Shown piece by piece: positions 7,701-16,149 of a stretch of DNA of 64,000 nt. Source of the DNA: Candidatus Poribacteria bacterium. Its GTDB lineage: Bacteria; Poribacteria; WGA-4E; WGA-3G. Within the stretch, counting starts at the first letter, position 1. Every line of letters starts with the position of its first letter. The position numbers and the translations under genes are program-made. The DNA lies in assembly GCA_028821605.1 (NCBI GenBank), contig JAPPFM010000055.1, forward strand, positions 1 to 64,000, given 5' to 3'. The notes beneath the pieces are model-generated. The model was not told where the DNA came from and ran no database searches. It saw only the letters and a program-made list of their open reading frames with translations.

Positions 7701-9446
7701 ATGAAAATACCACGCAGTCAATATTGGGGCTTGCTTATTGACTACCTCAAACCTCAGGGGCCAAGATTTTTGCTGATGACATTGCTCTTGTTTAGTAGTA
7801 TCGGTCTACAACTCATCAACCCATTAATTGTGCGTCATTTCATTGATACTGCGAGATCCACCGAGGCACTACAGAAATTGATTCAAGCTGGGCTGCTTTT
7901 CATTGGCGTGGGATTGATTCATCAGACTGTATCTGCCTTTTCAGTATACGTCAGCAGTGATGTGAGTTGGCGGGCAACCAACCGCCTACGGGCGGATTTA
8001 ACCCTTCATATATTGGGATTGGATATTTCCTTCCATAACACCCACACACCCGGCGAATTGATTGAACGCGTTGACGGCGATGTGGATAGGCTTGCCAACT
8101 TTTTCTCACAATTTGTGATGGAGATATTGGGAGGCATTCTGTTGTCAGTTGGCACGTTGATTGTCCTTTTTTACGAAGACTGGCGACTGAGTGCGATCCT
8201 CGCAGTCCTTGTGACGGTCTATTTGATGGTTCACATTCGCTCTCAGCTTATCTCTGAGCCTTACTGGGACACTGAGAGACAGGCGAGTGCCGATCTGTCG
8301 AGTTTTCTTGAGGAACGTCTTTCTGGACTCCGAGACATTCGAGCTAATGGCGCAATCGCTTATGTGATGCGTCGTTTTCATGAGGTCATGAGACGAGCAG
8401 TCCTATCAAAATTCAAAGCCGACATTATCACCGATATAGGGTGGACTATATCAAACGTTGTATTTGCTATCGGTTTTGCTACTGTGATGGGGCTTAGCGC
8501 ATACCTATTCCAATCCGATGCTATTACTATCGGGACAGTCTATCTCGTTCTCCATTATCTCCAGATGTTGCATGCGCCCCTGAACAGAATTCAACGTCAG
8601 ATAGAGGACTTCCAAATGGTTAAGGTTAGCATAAGGCGTGTTAGGGAACTTATGCAAACCAAACCGAAAATCCAAGATGGTTCAGGAGCGGTTCTGCCTC
8701 CGCGGGCATTGTCAGTTGAATGCCAGGATATTTCCTTTTCCTACCAGCCAGAACAACCAATTCTGAAAAACCTGTCATTTCATCTGAGTCAGGGTAAAGT
8801 CCTAGGTCTGCTCGGACGCACGGGAAGCGGAAAGACCACCCTTTCTCGTCTTCTCTTTCGACTCTATGACACCAGTGATGGCACGATTTACTTGGACGAC
8901 ACAGACATAAGTAACCTCCAATTGTCTGACCTGCGTCGGCACATCGGGATCGTAACACAAGAAGTCCAACTATTTCAGGCATCTGTTCGAGATAACCTAA
9001 CCTTGTTCGATCAAACAATTCAGGATGAGCAAGTCCTTGAGGGTCTCCAAGCTCTGGGATTGGGTGATTGGTACAATACGTTGCCTAACGGCCTTGATAC
9101 AGAACTTCCTCCAAGTGGCGGTGGACTTTCTGCTGGCGAAGCGCAGCTGTTGGCATTCACGCGGGTTTTCCTCAGGAATCCCGGATTGATAATCTTGGAC
9201 GAAGCCGCATCCCGCCTGGATCCTGCCACTGAAAGACACCTTGAGCGAGCAATAGACACACTCCTGAAAAATCGGACTGCGATTATAATTGCACATCGCC
9301 TTTCGACTGTGCAGCGGGCGGACGAAATTATGATTCTCGAAGAAGGGCTAATCAAAGAATATGGAGAATATGAAAATTTGGCAGCTAATCCCAATTCCAT
9401 TCTTTTCGGTCTCCTGCGAACGGGTTTAGAGGAGTTCCTTGCGTGA
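7701..9446 (+). CDS. ABC exporter half-transporter, subunit with intact catalytic Glu
   Basis: A 581-residue fused permease-ATPase: six membrane helices in residues about 20-310, then an ATPase with Walker A GRTGSGKTT, signature LSAGE, Walker B IILDEAASRLD and switch His (AHRLST). The catalytic Glu follows the Walker B Asp. Its last four bases overlap the start of the next half-transporter gene, which has a degenerate site, so the two most likely form a heterodimer of the TM287/288 type. Substrate unknown. The start ATG has only a weak ribosome site upstream. Confidence 0.9.
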   Translation: MKIPRSQYWGLLIDYLKPQGPRFLLMTLLLFSSIGLQLINPLIVRHFIDTARSTEALQKLIQAGLLFIGVGLIHQTVSAFSVYVSSDVSWRATNRLRADLTLHILGLDISFHNTHTPGELIERVDGDVDRLANFFSQFVMEILGGILLSVGTLIVLFYEDWRLSAILAVLVTVYLMVHIRSQLISEPYWDTERQASADLSSFLEERLSGLRDIRANGAIAYVMRRFHEVMRRAVLSKFKADIITDIGWTISNVVFAIGFATVMGLSAYLFQSDAITIGTVYLVLHYLQMLHAPLNRIQRQIEDFQMVKVSIRRVRELMQTKPKIQDGSGAVLPPRALSVECQDISFSYQPEQPILKNLSFHLSQGKVLGLLGRTGSGKTTLSRLLFRLYDTSDGTIYLDDTDISNLQLSDLRRHIGIVTQEVQLFQASVRDNLTLFDQTIQDEQVLEGLQALGLGDWYNTLPNGLDTELPPSGGGLSAGEAQLLAFTRVFLRNPGLIILDEAASRLDPATERHLERAIDTLLKNRTAIIIAHRLSTVQRADEIMILEEGLIKEYGEYENLAANPNSILFGLLRTGLEEFLA

Positions 9447-11266
9447 AAACACTATCTCTGAGCAAGGAAAAGAAAGGACACTATTTCTGGCGACTCATAC
9501 GTTTTAGTCCCATGTTGTATAGTCTCAGTTTCATTTTTTCCTTGGCTTATTATGGTCTGCCACTTCTTATTGGGTTAATCATACGCGAGTTCTTTAACGC
9601 CTTAACAGGTGAAACGCCGGCCCGTTTTGATCTGTGGACCTTGGTGATTCTCTTCTTGGTCACGCGGTTGACTATCCAAATATTTGAACAGAGCTATGCT
9701 GCAACCTATGCATATTTTGAAGGTAAACTTCAAACACTGATTCGCAGGAATTTGTTCAAATCCCTTCTGCAAGATACAGAGATCCATTCTGTGCAGACCC
9801 CCGGCGAGATAATCAATCGTTTTGATGATGATACACAAGGGGCAGTCGCTCCGATCACAATAGTTATTGAATTGAGCGGACACGCGCTATCTGCTCTTAT
9901 TGCATTGGTTGTGTTGTTGCGTGTCAATGCTTTCATTACACTTTTCGCCTTTCTACCGATGATAGCAATTGTAGCCCTGACAAACGGGTTTGGCCAGCGC
10001 ATTCAAACTTATCGACGCATGAACCGCAAAGCCACGGGTCGTGTCACTGGATTTCTCGGTGAACTTTTCGGTGCAGTACAGGCAGTCAAGGTGGCAAACA
10101 CCGAGGCAAATGCCGTTCATCATTTTGATGGCCTCAGCGAGGTAAGACGCAAAGCTGTTATCAAAGAGCAGCTTTTCAACCAATTGCTGGCTTCGATGAA
10201 TTCGACAACAATCAACCTAGCGATAGGCGTGATTTTGATATTGGCTGGCGAGATGATAAGAGGTGGCGTTTTTACCGTAGGTGATTTCGCACTGTTTGTT
10301 AATTACATAGCACTCGGGCAGGTTTCGGTATTAGGATTTGCCAATTGGCTGGGTCGTTTGTTAGCAGCATTCAAGCAGGCTGATGTTTCTCTGAAACGAC
10401 TCTCTGAACTGACAACCGACGATACACAAGAGAAACTACTCAGGCTTGGACCGGTATACCTACGTGGTAACTTTCCGAGCGTTCCCTTCACTGCCAAAAA
10501 CAGAAGTCATCATCTAAGCCGCCTTGAAGTCGAAGGGTTGACCTATCAGCACCCAGATACGAGACGCGGGATTGAAAATATCAACCTCAGCGTAGAAGCC
10601 GGGACCGTTACTGTCATCACCGGACGCGTCGGTTCCGGTAAAACAACCCTTTTGGAAGTCCTATTGGGGCATCTACCTCGAGACACCGGAAATGTATACT
10701 GGAATGGTAAACTCATCGTGGAGGCAGCATCGTTCCTCGTACCACCGCGCTGTGCATACACGCCTCAAGTCCCACGACTTTTCAGCGATGCCCTTCGAGA
10801 CAATATTCTGATGGGACTACCAGAAGATAACGTCAAACTTCCTGCAGCCATTTGGGCAGCAGTGATGGAGGACGATCTTAAAACATTTGAAAGTGGACTG
10901 GATAGGGTGATTGGTCCCAGAGGTGTTAGACTCTCTGGTGGACAACTACAACGAACAGCAGCGGCGCGGATGTTGGTGCGTGAGTCTGAATTATTGGTGT
11001 TTGACGATCTTTCCAGTGCTCTTGATGTGGAAACAGAGCAAAAGTTATGGAGTCGAGTATTTGAACGACGCGAGCCAACTTCAAATAGTTTAGCCACAAG
11101 CACGTACCTTGTAGTGTCACATCGCCCTATTGCCTTACAACATGCCGATAATATTGTCGTTCTCAAGGACGGAAGAATAGAAGGGGAAGGAACGTTAGAA
11201 GTGCTTTTGGAAACATGCGAGGAGATGCAAGGGTTGTGGCGAGGAAATATGGATATAGTCGGATAA
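9443..11266 (+). CDS. ABC exporter half-transporter, subunit with degenerate catalytic site
   Basis: A 607-residue fused permease-ATPase starting at GTG within a GTGA overlap with the previous gene, which couples their translation. The ATPase has Walker A GRVGSGKTT, a canonical signature LSGGQLQR and switch His (VSHRP), but Walker B is LLVFDDLSS, so Asp replaces the catalytic Glu. In heterodimeric exporters one of the two sites is commonly degenerate in this way. An insertion of about 20 residues precedes the ATPase domain. Substrate unknown. Confidence 0.9.
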   Translation: MKTLSLSKEKKGHYFWRLIRFSPMLYSLSFIFSLAYYGLPLLIGLIIREFFNALTGETPARFDLWTLVILFLVTRLTIQIFEQSYAATYAYFEGKLQTLIRRNLFKSLLQDTEIHSVQTPGEIINRFDDDTQGAVAPITIVIELSGHALSALIALVVLLRVNAFITLFAFLPMIAIVALTNGFGQRIQTYRRMNRKATGRVTGFLGELFGAVQAVKVANTEANAVHHFDGLSEVRRKAVIKEQLFNQLLASMNSTTINLAIGVILILAGEMIRGGVFTVGDFALFVNYIALGQVSVLGFANWLGRLLAAFKQADVSLKRLSELTTDDTQEKLLRLGPVYLRGNFPSVPFTAKNRSHHLSRLEVEGLTYQHPDTRRGIENINLSVEAGTVTVITGRVGSGKTTLLEVLLGHLPRDTGNVYWNGKLIVEAASFLVPPRCAYTPQVPRLFSDALRDNILMGLPEDNVKLPAAIWAAVMEDDLKTFESGLDRVIGPRGVRLSGGQLQRTAAARMLVRESELLVFDDLSSALDVETEQKLWSRVFERREPTSNSLATSTYLVVSHRPIALQHADNIVVLKDGRIEGEGTLEVLLETCEEMQGLWRGNMDIVG

Positions 11267-11379
11267 TGAATCGACCTACTAACCGATTTTAGGTGCTGAA
11301 CTCAAAGAAACCGCGGACGAACACTCTTTTTTGAGCCCGCACTTCGGAGTTACGATCGCTCCAGACTCTGACACAAGTG

Positions 11380-11409
11380 TTGAATTGTAGGGGACGTATA
11401 TGGTATAAT
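11380..11409 (+). promoter_or_regulatory. Promoter for the DUF4159 gene
   Basis: TTGAAT (11380-11385) and a perfect TATAAT (11404-11409) are separated by 18 bp, with an extended TGG at 11401-11403. This lies in the 293-bp gap (11267-11559) between the ABC genes and the DUF4159 gene; nothing else was recognised in that gap. Confidence 0.65.
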
Positions 11410-11559
11410 AGAATGTAAGAAAAGTTTTAGATTTGAAGGTAATTAACCAATAACATTCATAGATTTCATAGCAGATTGGTTAAGTGGCATTGCCCTAATC
11501 CACTGATTTTGGTGTTATTCTGGCTTGCATTTTAAAGCACCGCAAGGTAAATAAAAAAA

Positions 11560-12933
11560 ATGAAACAGAGACATTTTTCGGTGCAGCTTGCAAACCGAAA
11601 CTTGCGATACAAACCTCATGCAGTCATCGCTTCAGTCGGATTGCATCTGCTCTTTGTACTGATAGCAGCGTTGCTGTTATCTGGACAGCGGGAATTGAAT
11701 AAAGATTCATTTGAGGCGACCTTCGTTACGCTCAATCCTGCCAGAACGGATGTGGAAACCCGCCCAACTCGGCGGACCGTCTCGACGAACATTCCACTTG
11801 CAAGAGAAATCCCCACGAATCGCATACTAACACAAGTATCGCCTGTGCAGCAATTTCCAAAGAACGAAAGGGAGGTTGTGCGGCAAGTAGCACCATTAGA
11901 CCTTGAAACTGATGTCCCGAATCCTACGGAGATGGCAATAGCACCGATACTTCCCAACGGTGAGACACCTAACACTTCATCCGTACATTCATCTGTTACT
12001 CCCAGAGTAGAGGCACCCGTCATAGAAAAAGGTGCTTCTGCTGTCATAAGAAGTGGTGGCTCCAATGCTGCTAAAAGTGGACTTTCAGAATTTCTGGACG
12101 GCTCCTTGCCGACAGGCAGTTTGGGAGATGGGTTTGATACGGCATTTCGCAACCTTGTGAAGATACCGAAGGAGAAACTGGGCGGTGTCCTTGAAGGAAC
12201 AGACAGCGAGATTCGGGGGCATATCCGGTTGATTAGACTCAAACATTCACTTTCGGATTGGTGGCAGGATCCGACTGCCATCCCCGCACTCATCAAATGG
12301 TTGGAAGATCACACACCGATTCGAGCGGATATGGACTTCGCTGGCGGCGCACTACGACTGACCGATCCACAGATTATGGATGCCCCACTCATCATCATGA
12401 CAGGACACGACAAAGATATTACCGTCGGGCGAGGGCTGGCGAAAGATGGTCCGCTCCAGACAGGTTTCACACCAGCGGAACGCGCCGCACTTCGGAAATA
12501 TATCGTTGAAAAGGGTGGAATGCTCTTTTTTGATGACTGCGGTTTCAACGGACTTTTCGCACACATCGTCGCCGATGAACTCAGGCAGATTTTTCCAGAG
12601 TATCCTCTTGATATTCTACCCCACGATCATGAAATCTACAGTATTCATTACCATTTGCCGAAACCGCCTACCGGTGGTGATGTGTTCTGGGGCAATGAGA
12701 ACAACGCACAACCGACGCAGTTCCGTTTTCAGAAAGGGATCATTATCGACGATCGGTTAGCGGTGGTTTACAATCGCAAGGATTATATGTGTGCAATGGA
12801 GACTGCAGAAATTGAGAGCCGCACGATGCTGCGGCTCCGACGTTCTACGGATGTCTATCGGTTTATGTCGAATCTGCTGATTTATGCGCTGAAATATGGC
12901 GGGAACATAGATAGGACAGGGTATACGGAGTAA
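11560..12933 (+). CDS. Membrane-anchored DUF4159 domain protein
   Basis: A 457-residue protein with a short cytoplasmic N-terminus, one membrane segment at about residues 21-41 (TonB-like anchor), a long Pro/Thr/Ser-rich linker to about residue 170, and a C-terminal DUF4159 domain from about residue 215. The domain carries the features APLIIMTGH, a glycine-rich MLFFDDCG strand and DHEIYSIHY, and looks like a flavodoxin-/glutamine-amidotransferase-like fold acting outside the cytoplasm. DUF4159 has no known reaction; it is often found near MoxR-von Willebrand clusters, which are absent here. Its own promoter lies at 11380-11409. Confidence 0.8.
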   Translation: MKQRHFSVQLANRNLRYKPHAVIASVGLHLLFVLIAALLLSGQRELNKDSFEATFVTLNPARTDVETRPTRRTVSTNIPLAREIPTNRILTQVSPVQQFPKNEREVVRQVAPLDLETDVPNPTEMAIAPILPNGETPNTSSVHSSVTPRVEAPVIEKGASAVIRSGGSNAAKSGLSEFLDGSLPTGSLGDGFDTAFRNLVKIPKEKLGGVLEGTDSEIRGHIRLIRLKHSLSDWWQDPTAIPALIKWLEDHTPIRADMDFAGGALRLTDPQIMDAPLIIMTGHDKDITVGRGLAKDGPLQTGFTPAERAALRKYIVEKGGMLFFDDCGFNGLFAHIVADELRQIFPEYPLDILPHDHEIYSIHYHLPKPPTGGDVFWGNENNAQPTQFRFQKGIIIDDRLAVVYNRKDYMCAMETAEIESRTMLRLRRSTDVYRFMSNLLIYALKYGGNIDRTGYTE

Positions 12934-12961
12934 AACTGTTTCTTTCCTAAGTTTCGTCCGA

Positions 12962-13309
12962 TTAGAAACTTTTGGCTATCGCTTCCGCGAGGTTTTTGGG
13001 AAATTCAAAAAGTGATGTCAGGTTTGTCCGAATTAACATACGTCTGATGCCCTTATTGACGTTAACAAGTGCCGTCCGTCCCCCATTCTGACGGATCTGG
13101 GTGCTGGTAGTGATAAGCACACCTAACCCGGCACTATCCATTGTTTGTGCCCCAGACATATCGAAAATGAGTGTGGGAACTCCACCTTGCGCCTCAAGTG
13201 CCTGAATATGTTCCTCAAGCATGGTTTTAAGCACGAGCGCATCTTGTCCGACGACTCTTCCTTGAATCTCTAAAATTGTGAAGTTTTTATTTTGAATATT
13301 GACTTGCAT
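12962..13309 (-). CDS. STAS-domain anti-sigma factor antagonist-like protein
   Basis: A 115-residue single STAS domain. It holds the conserved segment LIFDMSGAQTMDSAGLGVL, with Ser59 at the position phosphorylated in SpoIIAA/RsbV proteins by a partner kinase. Such proteins bind a kinase/anti-sigma factor and release a sigma factor or regulate phosphatases. No kinase or phosphatase partner is adjacent, so the target is unknown. It is convergent with the DUF4159 gene and stands alone. The start is supported by AAGGGGA eight bases upstream. Confidence 0.85.
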   Translation of the reverse strand: MQVNIQNKNFTILEIQGRVVGQDALVLKTMLEEHIQALEAQGGVPTLIFDMSGAQTMDSAGLGVLITTSTQIRQNGGRTALVNVNKGIRRMLIRTNLTSLFEFPKNLAEAIAKSF

Positions 13310-13497
13310 AAGTTCCCCTTTGCTATTTCTATCCTAAAGTTTGGAGAATTTTGTGTATTTTCATATCAAAAAGTACGAAAGAGAGTTTCCTTTTACGGAT
13401 TTAATCATAACAGATTTCTGTTTTTGTTTCAAGTGGCAAAATTTCAATGCTGAAAGGTCTTCACCTTGCCCTTGAAAAGCATAACTACGAAAAAAGA

Positions 13498-13518
13498 GGC
13501 GCGCTTAAAAAGCGCGCC
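13498..13518. terminator. Strong hairpin with 9-bp stem
   Basis: GGCGCGCTT (13498-13506) and AAGCGCGCC (13510-13518) pair perfectly around an AAA loop. On the minus strand the stem is followed by CTCTTTTTTC, so it has intrinsic-terminator shape in that direction. The 436-bp gap 13310-13745 otherwise holds only the promoter at 13596-13624 and no gene. Confidence 0.55.
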
Positions 13519-13595
13519 AATAAGAAAATGAAACAGGAAATTTTGTAAAACTACTTCAGAATCAATATGCGACAGGTTGCGACATCACAAAGAAC

Positions 13596-13624
13596 TTGAC
13601 AAGTCAATGGTATCGTAGTAAAAT
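13596..13624 (+). promoter_or_regulatory. Near-consensus promoter for the MNT/HEPN module
   Basis: TTGACA (13596-13601), a 17-bp spacer and TAAAAT (13619-13624) form a strong sigma-70-type promoter about 120 bp before the nucleotidyltransferase gene. No other gene lies between. Confidence 0.7.
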
Positions 13625-13745
13625 AGTATGTATTATATTCTTTGCCGTTGTGTTTTGTCAAAACAGTTCAATTTACTATAACACATTACTCTTAGCGTAT
13701 TAGCATCAGTACTGACGGGTAAATCGCCGATTTGAGGTAAAACCA

Positions 13746-14051
13746 GTGATATTAACAAGGGAAAAAATCACAAACATCCTTTCTGAAAAATCCGAATACC
13801 TGACCGAGGTGTATGGTGTTAAGAAAATTGGCTTGTTCGGATCCTATGCCAAAGGAACATACACTGAAACCAGTGATATTGATATCATTGTCGAATTTGA
13901 AGCACCGTTGGGCTTTAAGTTCATGGAATTTGCTGACTATCTTGAGGAGATTCTTGGAAAACCAGTGGATGTGCTTACTATAGGTGGACTTCAAGGGATT
14001 CGGATTCCACAAGTTGCCCAGTCAATCAGGGAAAGTATTGTCTATGTCTAA
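13746..14051 (+). CDS. mntA: MntA-like nucleotidyltransferase antitoxin
   Basis: A 101-residue minimal nucleotidyltransferase with the motif GSx10DxD (GSYAKGTYTETSDID) and a following acidic strand (VEFE). In MntA-HepT systems this protein inactivates the partner HEPN toxin by adding AMP to a tyrosine. The GTG start at 13746 is the first in frame; it lies beyond the promoter. The gene overlaps the HEPN gene by eight bases, the usual arrangement for this type VII module. Role as antitoxin is by family and context. Confidence 0.85.
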   Translation: MILTREKITNILSEKSEYLTEVYGVKKIGLFGSYAKGTYTETSDIDIIVEFEAPLGFKFMEFADYLEEILGKPVDVLTIGGLQGIRIPQVAQSIRESIVYV

Positions 14052-14412
14052 TAGAACAGATACGGAATTTCTGGAGGATATTCAAGAGGCTATACGTAGA
14101 ATAAGAGCCTATACGCATGAGATGACATACAAAGAATTTTTTGCGGATACTCGAACACAGGATGCCGTTATTCGGAATCTGGAAATTATTGGGGAAGCGA
14201 CTAAAAAACTATCTGTTGGACTCCGGAACCGATACCCAAGCGTTCCTTGGAAAGAGATGGCTGGTGCAAGGGATAGGCTTATTCATAACTATTTTGGTGT
14301 AGACATTGAAGTTGTGTGGAAAATCTCTATTGCTGAATTGTCTAATCTTACCCTACAAATCGCGAAAATCTTATGCAGTGATTTTACCGCAAATCAAGAA
14401 AATTCCATTTAG
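14044..14412 (+). CDS. hepT: HepT-like HEPN-domain toxin (DUF86)
   Basis: A 122-residue HEPN protein. The RNase motif Rx4HxY is visible as RDRLIHNYFG, including the tyrosine that the partner enzyme AMPylates. HepT toxins cleave RNA, in known cases tRNA. ATG 14044 is chosen because it lies at the end of the overlapping antitoxin gene and opens the conserved domain; the frame is open 20 codons further upstream only inside that gene. The pair probably acts in stress or phage response. Confidence 0.85.
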   Translation: MSNRTDTEFLEDIQEAIRRIRAYTHEMTYKEFFADTRTQDAVIRNLEIIGEATKKLSVGLRNRYPSVPWKEMAGARDRLIHNYFGVDIEVVWKISIAELSNLTLQIAKILCSDFTANQENSI

Positions 14413-14505
14413 ACTTGTACATTTCCCTTCTGGCAGAGTGCTTGGTCGCCTTTAAAACCTATCCACCAAAGTTGTAATTCAGAGATCACTCCGCCGCGAA
14501 TTTTT

Positions 14506-15594
14506 CTAACTCCATGCGTCGCGTAAGAATCGAAGCCAGTTACCGTGCATGATGGCGGTGATATCATCGTCGCTATAGCCACGATCTGCCAATAAGCCCG
14601 GTATCTTCTGTAGATCAGCGATGGTGTCCAAGTCGCTGGGGGATTGCTCACGCCCATAGCCACCATCTAAGTCTGTTCCAATAGCAGCGTGCCGGTTGTT
14701 GCCCGCCAGTTGACAAACATAGTCAATATGGTCAACGACGTTGTCCAAAGTAACCCCTCCATTGGAACTCTCACCCGTAATCCAGCCCGGTTGAAGCATC
14801 CACGCGTCAAATGCAGCACCGATGACCCCATCTCGTTCAAAGATTGCGCGTAATTGTTCATCGCTGAACTGGCGTTGATGCGGCACCAGCGCCCGACAGT
14901 TATTATGACTCGCGAGGACTAACCCGTTGTAGTGCTCTAATGCCTGCCAGAACGCCTGATCGGAGCAGTGCGTGAGGTCGAGGATAACGCCTAAGCGTTC
15001 CATTTCAGCGAGCAAGGGACGACCAAGTTCGGTTAATCCGATTTCTGTGCCTGTTCCACCAGCGTAACGTCCGGGACCGTAATGTGTTAGTCCGATCAGA
15101 CGCAACCCCCCATCAACCCAATCTTGTAATTGGGTCGGATAAAGGATCGGATCGGCACCCTCCATGCTAATTACAAACCCTAAAGGTGGTGCATTATCGT
15201 AGTCGCTTGCGTCGCCTATCGCTGTGCTCTCCCACGTCTGCCAAGCGTTGATGTGTCCGTCTAATTGTTCTCGGTTCGTGATGATACGGACATATCCCAT
15301 TCTTTCTAAAGCGCGATAGTAAGATAGTTGTCCCTGCGCGATGCCGTAGGATTGGGCAGGCGAAGCAAAATCGGAATGCGGAGAGGGTCTACCGGTGGAG
15401 CGGGCAAATAGTGTGACAAAACTCAGCGCAATTCGACCGCGACGCATTTCTGGAAAAGCGACGGTGCCTTGCGTACGTCCTTTACCGGGCATACCTACCT
15501 CTTGCGTGCGAATCGTATAGGCGGAACTCAGCAAATCTCGGTTGCCTTGTAACGCATTCATGGATAGATCAAGGTGGGCATCAACAATGAGCAT
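14506..15594 (-). CDS. Renal dipeptidase-like peptidase M19
   Basis: A 362-residue metallopeptidase-like protein. The N-terminal DAHLD (residues 5-9) gives the first zinc ligands, SMEGAD holds the bridging Glu, LTHCSDQ and ASHNNCRAL carry the further His ligands, and GTDLDGGY is the family's C-terminal motif. M19 enzymes hydrolyse dipeptides, including D-amino-acid-containing ones, and form TIM-barrel dimers. No signal peptide is present, so it should be cytoplasmic. It is the last gene of the leftward group whose next upstream members are a small membrane protein and a sulfatase. Confidence 0.9.
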   Translation of the reverse strand: MLIVDAHLDLSMNALQGNRDLLSSAYTIRTQEVGMPGKGRTQGTVAFPEMRRGRIALSFVTLFARSTGRPSPHSDFASPAQSYGIAQGQLSYYRALERMGYVRIITNREQLDGHINAWQTWESTAIGDASDYDNAPPLGFVISMEGADPILYPTQLQDWVDGGLRLIGLTHYGPGRYAGGTGTEIGLTELGRPLLAEMERLGVILDLTHCSDQAFWQALEHYNGLVLASHNNCRALVPHQRQFSDEQLRAIFERDGVIGAAFDAWMLQPGWITGESSNGGVTLDNVVDHIDYVCQLAGNNRHAAIGTDLDGGYGREQSPSDLDTIADLQKIPGLLADRGYSDDDITAIMHGNWLRFLRDAWS

Positions 15595-15667
15595 AAAACA
15601 TTCCTCTCTGATGTGTTGGAATTAGAAAAATCATTTCATAGACTGAATCCGGGTATCCGGACGTAAA

Positions 15668-16114
15668 TTATTGGGGAAGCAATAAAAATAAATGCCCCTG
15701 AACGCTCCAAACAAGGATGACACTACCAGTGACACACCCCGCAGAGGCCCACCGTGCTTGAATGTTTCCTCTTTTTGATTTGTAGGTTTGTGTGTAAACG
15801 GCTACATATTCCGGAGATTTCCCAACGAGGCGGGACAGTGGAGGACTCGGTTGATAGAAATAGGTTCCAGTGAGACCTACTGGAGTTAAAAGATAACTAT
15901 ACCAATTGGGCAAGGGGACAAATATGAGCCCCGAAAGTAGACAACCTGTACCAAACCATAACGGTTTGTTAACATCTTTGTTAGCATCCGCGACTGCATC
16001 GGCTGCTGCCTGTGCTCCAACTGAATTCGATTCGACGAGGGTGACAAAGGGGATGTTCAAGATTATCATCGCTATAAAAAGAATTAAACCGTGAAATACC
16101 GAACTTATTTTCAT
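15668..16114 (-). CDS. Hypothetical membrane or exported protein
   Basis: A 148-residue protein not recognised. A hydrophobic N-terminus (residues about 5-28) could be a signal peptide or anchor; an Ala/Asp-rich stretch follows, then a second hydrophobic helix around residues 55-70 (PLWFGTGCLLSGLIFVPLP) and another near 85-90. A tyrosine-rich segment (YVAVYTQTY) and a hydrophobic C-terminal end complete it. It lies 35 bases after the sulfatase stop in the same direction, so co-transcription is possible. Function unknown. Confidence 0.55.
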   Translation of the reverse strand: MKISSVFHGLILFIAMIILNIPFVTLVESNSVGAQAAADAVADANKDVNKPLWFGTGCLLSGLIFVPLPNWYSYLLTPVGLTGTYFYQPSPPLSRLVGKSPEYVAVYTQTYKSKRGNIQARWASAGCVTGSVILVWSVQGHLFLLLPQ

Positions 16115-16149
16115 ATTGAATTCCGCACTGATGAAGATGGGTCATAAGT

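Noticed and set aside
11616-12296. Long minus-strand frame of 226 codons opposite the DUF4159 gene
   Set aside because: It is a Ser/Thr-rich shadow of the Pro/Ser/Thr-rich linker of the DUF4159 protein and has no ribosome site or motif.
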